Of a stretch of DNA of 9,823 nt, positions 1 through 5,119 are shown in pieces. Numbering within the stretch: the stretch's first letter is position 1; each line of letters starts with the position of its first letter. The position numbers and the translations under genes are program-made. The stretch comes from an uncultured Collinsella sp. (GTDB lineage: Bacteria > Actinomycetota > Coriobacteriia > Coriobacteriales > Coriobacteriaceae). A model generated the notes under the pieces. It did no database searches. It saw only the letters and a program-made list of their open reading frames with translations, and had not been told where the DNA came from. The stretch covers positions 1-9,823 of the forward strand of contig CABUDZ010000078.1 in the NCBI GenBank assembly GCA_902490445.1. The letters run 5' to 3'.

Positions 1-55
1 CCATAGTATTCTGAAGCGGACACCTGTTTTGTATTCACCTCGCCTGACTCTGTCA
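1..55. mobile_element. possible end of an inserted element interrupting the ATPase gene
   Basis: The ATPase reading loses family similarity at about base 56. To the left lies unrelated sequence that ends in ...CTGTCA at 50-55 and also contains AAGCGGACACC at 14-24, a style seen at the ends of IS3-family elements (terminal TG...CA). No transposase and no second end are inside the window, so this is only a suggestion from the loss of similarity. Confidence 0.2.
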
Positions 56-356
56 TGAAATGCTCGACGTGCTGTATCTCGTCCAGAAAAACGTAGTTCA
101 TCTTATCGGGGACGAGTCTGGCGGAAATGTAGTCGTAGAGTGCTCTATACGACGTAAGCGACTCGAACTCCAGGTCTTCAAAGTTGAGGGATATAACCTG
201 GTCGCCTGTGATTCCATGATCGCGCAGGTAGCTACGGTAGATTTCGAATAGCTTTGATTTGCCGGACCTTCGCACGCCCGAAACGACCTTGATGACGTTC
301 GAGTCTTTCCACGAAATGAGCCAGTCGAGGTACTGTTTGCGATCAATCAGATTCAT
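1..356 (-). CDS. AAA-type ATP-binding protein (DUF4143-like), N-terminal part, runs off the window and may be interrupted
   Basis: This reading frame is open from ATG at 354-356 to the left edge (118 codons). I see a Walker A-like P-loop, GVRRSGKS, at residues 27-34 and a Walker B-like YVFLDEIQ at 88-95. The early NFEDLEFE stretch is typical of the large family of bacterial ATPases with a C-terminal DUF4143 domain, whose substrates are mostly unknown. The start is supported by AAGAAAGGGG a few bases upstream. Family members normally continue after the Walker B and 'VEHF' with a segment leading to a TGSNA-type sensor motif. Here the residues after position 100 do not resemble that, so the gene may be broken near base 56. 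Its base composition is lower in GC than the rest of the window, which suggests acquisition by transfer. ATPase identity is fairly sure; intactness is doubtful. Confidence 0.75.
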   Translation of the reverse strand, partial: MNLIDRKQYLDWLISWKDSNVIKVVSGVRRSGKSKLFEIYRSYLRDHGITGDQVISLNFEDLEFESLTSYRALYDYISARLVPDKMNYVFLDEIQHVEHFMTESGEVNTKQVSASEYY

Positions 357-526
357 GAAACCCCTTTCTTGGCGAGAAAAAACTGGAGCAAAATCAATAC
401 TTATAGGAAATATCTAAAAATATGGAATTAGGTCTATTTTAACAAAAAAGTTAATAAAAAATGGATTACATTCCATAAATATCCGTAGCCGCAGATCCGG
501 CTAAACGGGGAGGGAACATGGGGCCA
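357..526. promoter_or_regulatory. AT-rich upstream region of the ATPase gene
   Basis: Bases 375-480 are strikingly AT-rich compared with everything else here. Several hexamers on the minus strand could act as -10 boxes (for example TATAAG reading from about 406), but none has a convincing -35 partner. The stretch holds an 8-base inverted repeat (TATGGAAT 421-428, ATTCCATA 470-477) around an inner TTAAC/GTTAA pair (439-443, 450-454). On the plus strand a small hairpin, TAGCCG/CGGCTA (486-491, 498-503), precedes the terminator that follows. No gene is seen in this stretch. Confidence 0.4.
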
Positions 527-528
527 GC

Positions 529-569
529 AAAACGCCGCAGCGGGACTGTTCCCGTTGCGGCGTTTTTTT
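529..569. terminator. bidirectional intrinsic terminator after the LacI-type gene
   Basis: A 14-base stem (531-544 with 551-564, one G-T wobble) closes a 6-base loop, ACTGTT. Read on the minus strand it begins right after the LacI-type stop codon and ends in four T. Read on the plus strand it ends in seven T (563-569), so it should stop transcription in both directions. Confidence 0.85.
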
Positions 570-570
570 G

Positions 571-1704
571 TTACAGGTAGGCGCCCAGGTTGATGTCGGT
601 TATTGGGGCCGCGGATGGGCCCGTCGGGTGCTGCTCGGCCTTTTGGGTGCTCACACGCTCGAGCAGGAAGGGGCGCACGAGCTCCTGACGGTTAATGTCC
701 TCGGTGGCCGTGACCGTGGTGACGGTGCGCGCGGCGGAGCCGATGCGGACTCGTTTGGTCTTGGCGGCAGGTTTATCCTCGATTTGTTCCATGAGCAACT
801 GCACGCCCTTGCGGCCGATCTCGTAGCCCGGTGGTGCTACCGTGGTGAGGGGGACCGATCCGCTCCAAGCGAGTGGGTTGCCGTCGCATCCGGCCACGCG
901 AACCTGCTCGGGGACGGAAATGCCCTTGTCGGTCAGCGCCGAGATAACGCCCGAGGCCAATACGTCGGTCAGGCCGATGACAAAATCGGGGCGCTCGTCA
1001 GCAGGGCGCTCGGCAATCTGGGCACCGATACTGTAGCCGTCGGCTGCGGTATTCCATTCGCCGGCGTCGATGACCTCAATTTTGATATCGGGATGCAGGG
1101 CAAGTGCCTTGTGGATGCCAAGGACGCGCAGAGTGAGCTGCATGAATGCTGCTCGACCCACAACGACAATATGGCGTGCGCCGCGGGCGATGGCGAGCTC
1201 GGCGATAATGCGCCCCTGTGCCTCGTTGTCGGCGGCCACGTAGTAACCGGGTTCTGAACAATGGACGTCCAGATGGACGATGGGGACGGGAATCTTGGTC
1301 ATGGCGGGGTGCCAATCGAGGGACGCCATGGGCTGAACCATGACGCCGGACATCTGCGTGCCCATAAAATAGCGCAGGTAATGGTCCTCGAGAATATCGT
1401 CGTTATCGGCATTGGCGATGAGCAAGTCATAGCCGTGCTTGCGTGCCTCGTTGTGGGCACCGCTGGCGATTTGGAGCGAAAAGCCGTGATCGAGACGGGG
1501 GAGGACAAGGCCAAAGGACTTAGTGGTGCCGCCGGCCAGCTGGCGAGCGCTTTGGTTGGGCAGGTAGCCTAGGCGATTGATGGTCTCGTTGATGAGTTTG
1601 AGGGTCTCGGGGCGCAGCTTTTCGGGGTGGTTGAGCGCGTTGGAAACCGTGCCCAACGAAACCCCGGCCTCGCGCGCGACGTCGCTGATCTTTACCTTTG
1701 CCAT
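571..1704 (-). CDS. LacI-family transcriptional repressor
   Basis: This is a 377-residue DNA-binding repressor that should respond to a sugar or related small molecule; the ligand cannot be read from the sequence. The N-terminus is the classic LacI helix-turn-helix (VKISDVAREAGVSLGTVSNA, residues 4-23), followed by a hinge helix with NQSARQLAGG at 50-59. A periplasmic-binding-protein-like core follows, including the FGLVLPRLDHG start of the ligand domain and TTVAPPGYEIGRKGVQLL near the end. After the usual family end (RPFLLERVST) there is an unusual tail of about 27 residues. ATG at 1704 is chosen because it starts the family-typical sequence and has AAAGGGG just upstream; the frame is open further upstream, but that part crosses palindromic repeats. 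The gene ends at a hairpin terminator. A palindrome in its leader suggests self-repression. No sugar transport or enzyme genes sit beside it here. Confidence 0.93.
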   Translation of the reverse strand: MAKVKISDVAREAGVSLGTVSNALNHPEKLRPETLKLINETINRLGYLPNQSARQLAGGTTKSFGLVLPRLDHGFSLQIASGAHNEARKHGYDLLIANADNDDILEDHYLRYFMGTQMSGVMVQPMASLDWHPAMTKIPVPIVHLDVHCSEPGYYVAADNEAQGRIIAELAIARGARHIVVVGRAAFMQLTLRVLGIHKALALHPDIKIEVIDAGEWNTAADGYSIGAQIAERPADERPDFVIGLTDVLASGVISALTDKGISVPEQVRVAGCDGNPLAWSGSVPLTTVAPPGYEIGRKGVQLLMEQIEDKPAAKTKRVRIGSAARTVTTVTATEDINRQELVRPFLLERVSTQKAEQHPTGPSAAPITDINLGAYL

Positions 1705-1714
1705 GGCGGCCCCT

Positions 1715-1728
1715 TTGATGCGTTTCAA
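1715..1728. promoter_or_regulatory. LacI-family operator in the repressor's own leader
   Basis: TTGATGCGTTTCAA is a 14-base palindrome around a central CG, with two mismatched positions. It is close to the common LacI-family form TTGAAACGTTTCAA. It lies between the predicted -10 box and the ribosome-binding site of the LacI-type gene, where a bound repressor would block its own transcription. Confidence 0.6.
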
Positions 1729-1739
1729 GTACAAGTCCG

Positions 1740-1770
1740 ATTGTAGCATCGCCCGCCCCCAGGGTGTCAA
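1740..1770 (-). promoter_or_regulatory. promoter of the LacI-type gene
   Basis: Read on the minus strand, TTGACA (1770-1765) is a perfect -35 and TACAAT (1745-1740) a near-perfect -10. The spacer is 19 bases, a little long. The predicted start of transcription falls just upstream of the operator palindrome. The -35 touches the first bases of a dispersed palindrome (1769-1809). Confidence 0.5.
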
Positions 1771-1809
1771 AACCTGCCAATTAGGGACAGGTTTATTTTG
1801 GCAGGTTTT
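1769..1809 (+). repeat. dispersed palindrome, copy A (GGGACAGG-loop family)
   Basis: Perfect 12-base arms AAAACCTGCCAA (1769-1780) and TTGGCAGGTTTT (1798-1809) enclose a 17-base loop containing GGGACAGGTTTA. Bases 1771-1814 match the reverse complement of 4183-4226 at 42 of 44 positions. Strand is assigned by the loop motif reading GGGACAGG. Confidence 0.85.
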
Positions 1810-1837
1810 ATCTGCGGAAATGCGGTTTCCAGCGCGA

Positions 1838-1870
1838 CCACCACAAAGGGGGCAGGCACCTTTGTGGTGG
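1838..1870 (+). repeat. dispersed palindrome, copy B (GGGACAGG-loop family)
   Basis: Perfect 12-base arms CCACCACAAAGG (1838-1849) and CCTTTGTGGTGG (1859-1870) enclose the loop GGGCAGGCA. It matches the reverse complement of 2067-2099 at 31 of 33 positions. The loop resembles that of copy A while the arms are different. Confidence 0.85.
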
Positions 1871-1893
1871 CTTGAGCTACCCGGGCCTTCAAT

Positions 1894-1964
1894 TGTCTCG
1901 ATCTGTAACATCTGGACGGCAAAACCAGCTCTACCTGTTACAGATCGAGACATAGTGCTGGGAT
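1894..1964. repeat. tandem inverted-repeat unit 1
   Basis: Perfect 17-base arms TGTCTCGATCTGTAACA (1894-1910) and its complement (1936-1952) enclose a 25-base loop. Inside the loop CTGG/CCAG could form a short inner stem. Five bases after the right arm comes GCTGGGAT (1957-1964), which recurs at the same offset in unit 2, so the repeated unit is about 71 bases. Confidence 0.85.
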
Positions 1965-1974
1965 CGAACCGTAA

Positions 1975-2045
1975 TGTCTCGATCTGTAACACTAAGCCGG
2001 CTTATTGCGGCTCAGATGTTACAGATCGAGATATTTCGCCGGGAT
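1975..2045. repeat. tandem inverted-repeat unit 2
   Basis: It has the same arms as unit 1: TGTCTCGATCTGTAACA at 1975-1991 and the complement at 2017-2033 with one wobble position. The loop is again exactly 25 bases but of different sequence; it can form its own inner hairpin (AGCCG/CGGCT). GCCGGGAT follows five bases after the right arm. Ten bases separate the two units. Confidence 0.85.
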
Positions 2046-2056
2046 AGGCCGCCGCC

Positions 2057-2109
2057 CCGGTCCAAACCACCACAAAGGTGCCTGTCCCCATTGTGGTGGT
2101 TTGGACCGG
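2057..2109 (-). repeat. dispersed palindrome, copy C (GGGACAGG-loop family)
   Basis: Perfect 19-base arms (2057-2075 and 2091-2109) enclose the loop AGGTGCCTGTCCCCA. This is the longest perfect stem in the window. The inner 33 bases repeat copy B in opposite orientation with two differences. It sits upstream of the predicted glmS promoter. Confidence 0.85.
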
Positions 2110-2128
2110 CTGGACGTGTGTGCATCGG

Positions 2129-2161
2129 GTGGTATCTAAGTTGAGATACCACATCTGGTAT
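2129..2161 (+). promoter_or_regulatory. overlapping, mutually exclusive hairpins upstream of glmS
   Basis: GTGGTATCT (2129-2137) pairs perfectly with AGATACCAC (2144-2152). Part of the right arm, ATACCA (2146-2151), can instead pair with TGGTAT (2156-2161) across a 4-base loop. If transcribed, the two structures compete. If the promoter is the one proposed just downstream, they would instead act as DNA palindromes, for example as a protein-binding site. Confidence 0.4.
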
Positions 2162-2182
2162 ATCAGCTTGCGCCTGCGTGAG

Positions 2183-2188
2183 TACAAT
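2183..2188 (+). promoter_or_regulatory. candidate -10 box of glmS
   Basis: TACAAT lies 75 bases before the glmS start codon. No good -35 hexamer sits at the usual spacing, so the assignment is weak. The predicted leader is about 65-70 bases. It can form a bulged hairpin (GCGTGGAC 2221-2228 with GTCACGC 2237-2243) just before the ribosome-binding site AAGGGA. Confidence 0.35.
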
Positions 2189-2262
2189 ACTCGAACGTTA
2201 TACGTCTCAGCGCCCCCTGTGCGTGGACGTCTTGCAGTCACGCGAACGAAGGGATTTATCCT

Positions 2263-4110
2263 ATGTGCGGAATTGTCGGCTACACCGGCTCTGATATTGC
2301 AAAGAACATACTGGTCACAGGCCTTAAGCGCATGGAGTATCGCGGCTATGACTCCTCGGGCGTCGCGCTCGAGGTGGGCGAGGGCGCCGCGGCGCACCTC
2401 GACGTTATCCGCCGCGTGGGCAAGGTCGCGGGCCTGGAGAGCGAGCTTTCCAATATCGATAGCGACGCAACCTGCGGTATCGGTCACACTCGCTGGGCTA
2501 CCCACGGCAAGCCCTCCGTCGTTAACGCTCACCCCCACACCAGCTGCGACGGTCGTATCGCCATCGTCCACAACGGCATCATCGAGAACTTCGCCGAGCT
2601 GCGCGAGGAGCTGGAGGGCCGCGGCCATCACTTTAAGAGCGAGACCGATACCGAGGTCTTCGCGCATCTGATCGAAGAGGCTTATGCCGAGACGCACGAC
2701 CTGATGGCCTCCGTGCGCGAGGCTTGCACCCACGTGGTCGGTGCCTATGGTCTGGCCGCCGTATGCGCTGACGAGCCCGGCGTGATCGCCGTGGCCCGCA
2801 AGGATTCCCCGATTGTGGTCGGCGCAGGCGAGACCGGCGCCTATGTCGCCTCCGACGTCATTGCACTCATCGACGCCACCCGCGATGTCGTGGTGCTTGA
2901 GGACGGTCAGTTTGCCAAGCTCACGCCCGCAGGCGTCGAGTGCACCGACGAGGCCGGTAGCGCTATCGAGCCCAAGGTCACCCACATCGACTGGGACCTG
3001 GACATGGCAGAAAAGGGCGGTTATCCCGACTTTATGCTCAAGGAAATCCACGAGCAGCCGCGCGTCGTGCGCGACACGCTGGTTGGCCGTATGACGCCTG
3101 CCGGCGAGCTCGACATCGATGAGCTGGGCCTTTCGCTCGAGGAGCTCAACGACATCGACCGCGTCTACGTGATCGCTTGCGGCACCAGCTATCACGCTGG
3201 CCTCATTGCTAAGAATCTCATTGAGGGCTGGGCTCGCATCCCCACCGAGGTTGAGGCGGCCAGCGAGTTCCGTTATCGCAACCCCATCATCACGCCGACG
3301 ACGCTCGTCGTTGCCGTGTCCCAGTCGGGCGAGACGGCCGATACCCTTGCCGCCATTCGCGATGCGCGCATCAAGGGCGCCAAGGTCTTTGGTATCACCA
3401 ACGTGGTGGGCAGCCCGGTGGCGCGCGAGAGCGATGGCGTCATCTACACCAAGGCCAACAAGGAGATCGCTGTCGCCTCGACCAAGAGCTTCATCGGCCA
3501 GGTCGTGAGCCTGACGCTGCTGGCTCTGCTGCTGGCGCAGGTCAAGTACCGCCTGACCACCAAGCAGACGCGCATGCTGTTCCGCGAGCTTTCCGATACG
3601 GCCGAGCAGATCCAGTGGATTCTGGATACGCAGACCGAGGCCGTGCACGAGGCCGCGCTTGTCTGCAAGGACGCGCAGTCCGCGCTGTTCGTGGGCCGCG
3701 GCATGGGCGCCGCTATCTCCTACGAGGGCGCTCTCAAGCTCAAGGAGGTCAGCTACCTGCACGCCGAGGCCTACGCCGCCGGCGAGATGAAGCATGGCCC
3801 CATCGCACTGATCGACCCGGGTTTCCCTGTCATCGCTGTGGACACCAAGAGTGCCACCTACGACAAGACCGTGTCGAACCTTATGGAGTGCAAGGCGCGC
3901 GGCGCCAAGGTCATCGTCGTTGCCACCGAGGGCGACGAGGAGATCAACAAGATTGCCGACTGCATCATTCGCGTGCCGGCCGTCCGCGACGTGTTCAGCC
4001 CCATCACGGCGAGCGTCCCGCTGCAGCTGCTCGCCCGCGAGGTAGCCATCCTGCGCGGTTGCGACGTTGACCAGCCCCGCAACCTGGCGAAAAGCGTCAC
4101 GGTCGAATAA
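2263..4110 (+). CDS. glmS: glutamine--fructose-6-phosphate aminotransferase (isomerizing)
   Basis: GlmS makes glucosamine-6-phosphate from fructose-6-phosphate and glutamine in the cytoplasm, the first step towards UDP-GlcNAc for peptidoglycan. The protein has 615 residues, close to the family's usual 600-610. It begins MCGIVGYTG with the N-terminal nucleophile cysteine at position 2 of the class II glutamine amidotransferase domain (to about residue 220). Two sugar-isomerase (SIS) domains follow: the first carries CGTSYHAG near 306 and SQSGETADT near 353, the second carries KHGP at 510-513. It ends with the invariant DQPRNLAKSVTVE, whose lysine (610) corresponds to the Schiff-base lysine known in E. 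coli GlmS. The start is fixed by Cys2 and by AAGGGA upstream. It stands alone, with no glmM or glmU beside it, and has its own terminator. I see no glmS ribozyme core in the short leader. Confidence 0.98.
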   Translation: MCGIVGYTGSDIAKNILVTGLKRMEYRGYDSSGVALEVGEGAAAHLDVIRRVGKVAGLESELSNIDSDATCGIGHTRWATHGKPSVVNAHPHTSCDGRIAIVHNGIIENFAELREELEGRGHHFKSETDTEVFAHLIEEAYAETHDLMASVREACTHVVGAYGLAAVCADEPGVIAVARKDSPIVVGAGETGAYVASDVIALIDATRDVVVLEDGQFAKLTPAGVECTDEAGSAIEPKVTHIDWDLDMAEKGGYPDFMLKEIHEQPRVVRDTLVGRMTPAGELDIDELGLSLEELNDIDRVYVIACGTSYHAGLIAKNLIEGWARIPTEVEAASEFRYRNPIITPTTLVVAVSQSGETADTLAAIRDARIKGAKVFGITNVVGSPVARESDGVIYTKANKEIAVASTKSFIGQVVSLTLLALLLAQVKYRLTTKQTRMLFRELSDTAEQIQWILDTQTEAVHEAALVCKDAQSALFVGRGMGAAISYEGALKLKEVSYLHAEAYAAGEMKHGPIALIDPGFPVIAVDTKSATYDKTVSNLMECKARGAKVIVVATEGDEEINKIADCIIRVPAVRDVFSPITASVPLQLLAREVAILRGCDVDQPRNLAKSVTVE

Positions 4111-4134
4111 TCGAGTTCCGTCGTTCTAACAACT

Positions 4135-4174
4135 AAGGCCCGGCTCCGCATCAAGACGGAGCCGGGCCTTGTTG
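4135..4174 (+). terminator. glmS intrinsic terminator
   Basis: A perfect 14-base GC-rich stem (4135-4148 with 4157-4170) has an 8-base loop and starts 24 bases after the glmS stop. It is followed by TTGTTG, a weak T tract. The strong stem suggests efficient termination despite that. Confidence 0.8.
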
Positions 4175-4189
4175 CATTTGCCCAGATAA

Positions 4190-4226
4190 AACCTGCCAAA
4201 ATAAACCTGTCCCTTTTTGGCAGGTT
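4190..4226 (-). repeat. dispersed palindrome, copy D, also a likely terminator of the GntR-type gene
   Basis: Perfect 12-base arms AACCTGCCAAAA (4190-4201) and TTTTGGCAGGTT (4215-4226) enclose TAAACCTGTCCCT. On the minus strand it is a near copy of 1771-1814. The right arm overlaps the stop codon of the GntR-type gene (4225-4227). Read on that strand the hairpin is followed by TTTTAT, so it could serve as that gene's terminator. Confidence 0.85.
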
Positions 4227-4926
4227 AGTGGAGCTTGCTGGTCTCGAAGTACTCGGGGAACTGGTCCAGAACCTCGGTTTGGTTGCGGAACATCATGTGC
4301 AGGTGCTTGCTGACCAAAAAGCTCGCTTCGATGGGGTCGCGACCGGCGATAGCGCGGCGAATCTGCTTGTGCTCGTTCACGATGTCCTGATTGTCGAGAA
4401 CCTGCGTGGCGGCGCGCAGCCAGCGGAAGCGCTCCAGGTCGGCATTGGTCTCTTCGAGCCACGACCACACGGTGCTGCGACATGCGATGCTAAAAATCAT
4501 GTGATGCATGAGGTTGTCGCTCAAAAAGAAGCCGATGCGATCCTCTTCGGCCATGGCCTTTTCCTGCAGCACGATGGCGCGGTCGAGCTGCTCGATGCCG
4601 GCCGACGTGGCGCGCGCACAGCACTCCACAATCACCTGCTTTTCCAGATGCTCGCGGATGTAACAGGCACTCTCGGCAAGGGTGAGGTTGATGGGTGAGA
4701 CGTAGGTGCCGCTCTGGGGCACGGTGCGCACCAGGCCTTCCTGCGCCAAGCGAACCAAAGCCTCGCGCACGGGCGTGCGCCCCATATCCAGGTCGTCGCA
4801 AAGTTGCTTGACGCCCAGCTTTTCGCCCGGCTTGTAGTCCAGGTAGACGATTTTGCGTCGAATGGTGTGGTAGGACTGGTCCTGTAGGCTCGTTTCCTGC
4901 TCGCCGACGTGCATCGATTCTTCCAT
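4225..4926 (-). CDS. GntR-family transcriptional regulator, FCD (FadR-type) subfamily
   Basis: A 233-residue regulator. The winged helix-turn-helix spans about residues 20-78 and includes GVKQLCDDLDMGRTPVREAL and the wing TVPQSGTYVSP. The helical FCD ligand domain follows, with D137-x3-H141, H186 and H208 placed as the metal-binding residues known in this subfamily, so a metal and a small carboxylate-type ligand are likely. ATG at 4926 is preferred: it has GCGAGG just upstream, and the ten extra codons from ATG 4956 (AGT, TTG, ATA, CGA) look unlike coding sequence here and lack a ribosome-binding site. The gene diverges from the YeiH-type transporter across about 190 bases, which suggests that it controls the transporter, itself, or both. 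The ligand is not readable from sequence. Confidence 0.93.
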   Translation of the reverse strand: MEESMHVGEQETSLQDQSYHTIRRKIVYLDYKPGEKLGVKQLCDDLDMGRTPVREALVRLAQEGLVRTVPQSGTYVSPINLTLAESACYIREHLEKQVIVECCARATSAGIEQLDRAIVLQEKAMAEEDRIGFFLSDNLMHHMIFSIACRSTVWSWLEETNADLERFRWLRAATQVLDNQDIVNEHKQIRRAIAGRDPIEASFLVSKHLHMMFRNQTEVLDQFPEYFETSKLH

Positions 4927-5119
4927 AGCGCCTCGCAACTGTTCTATCAAACTCATATGTCAGTTGTTAATTATGCCGCGAATCGGCTCTCCGCGGTGGG
5001 TAATTCGACTGTTGCCCAAGAACTATTGCGGCATCTTGGTCTGTGTTTACGCATGGCTGTGCTCAATGTTGCCGTATCATAAGCCGTCGCAAACGTGAAA
5101 TAGAAAGAAGGAATCCCAT
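4927..5119. promoter_or_regulatory. divergent promoter region between the GntR regulator and the transporter
   Basis: On the minus strand CATAAT (4975-4970) could be the -10 of the regulator gene. On the plus strand TATCAT (5075-5080) could be the -10 of the transporter gene. Neither has a clear -35. ATGCCGC (4973-4979) and GCGGCAT (5028-5034) form a spaced inverted repeat, and TGTTGCC occurs at 5010-5016 and again at 5068-5074. These are candidate regulator sites. AAGAAGGA at 5105-5112 is the transporter's ribosome-binding site. Confidence 0.4.

Noticed and set aside
518..580. 20-residue plus-strand mini-gene with GGGGAGGG before ATG
   Set aside because: Nearly all of it lies inside the terminator hairpin and it reads into the end of the LacI-type gene; coding is unlikely.
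568..1257. 229-codon plus-strand frame across the LacI-type gene
   Set aside because: It runs antisense to a clear repressor gene, starts beside a terminator and shows no domain.
1705..1992. 96-codon upstream extension of the LacI-type gene
   Set aside because: It would put the helix-turn-helix far from the N-terminus and be encoded by intergenic palindromes, promoter and operator; the internal ATG has the proper ribosome-binding site.
1894..2045. CRISPR array
   Set aside because: Only two units, each itself a long inverted repeat, with a 10-base gap; there are no regular repeats with unique 30-base spacers and no cas genes.
2189..2262. glmS ribozyme in the glmS leader
   Set aside because: The leader is too short and I see none of the ribozyme's conserved core; only a small bulged hairpin is present.
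2002..3795. 597-codon open frame on the minus strand across glmS
   Set aside because: It is the mirror of the strongly biased glmS codons, has no recognisable domain and crosses palindromic repeats at its end; glmS is certain on the other strand.
4927..4956. ATG at 4956 as start of the GntR-type gene
   Set aside because: No ribosome-binding site and ten codons unlike the rest of the gene; ATG at 4926 has GCGAGG. It cannot be fully excluded.
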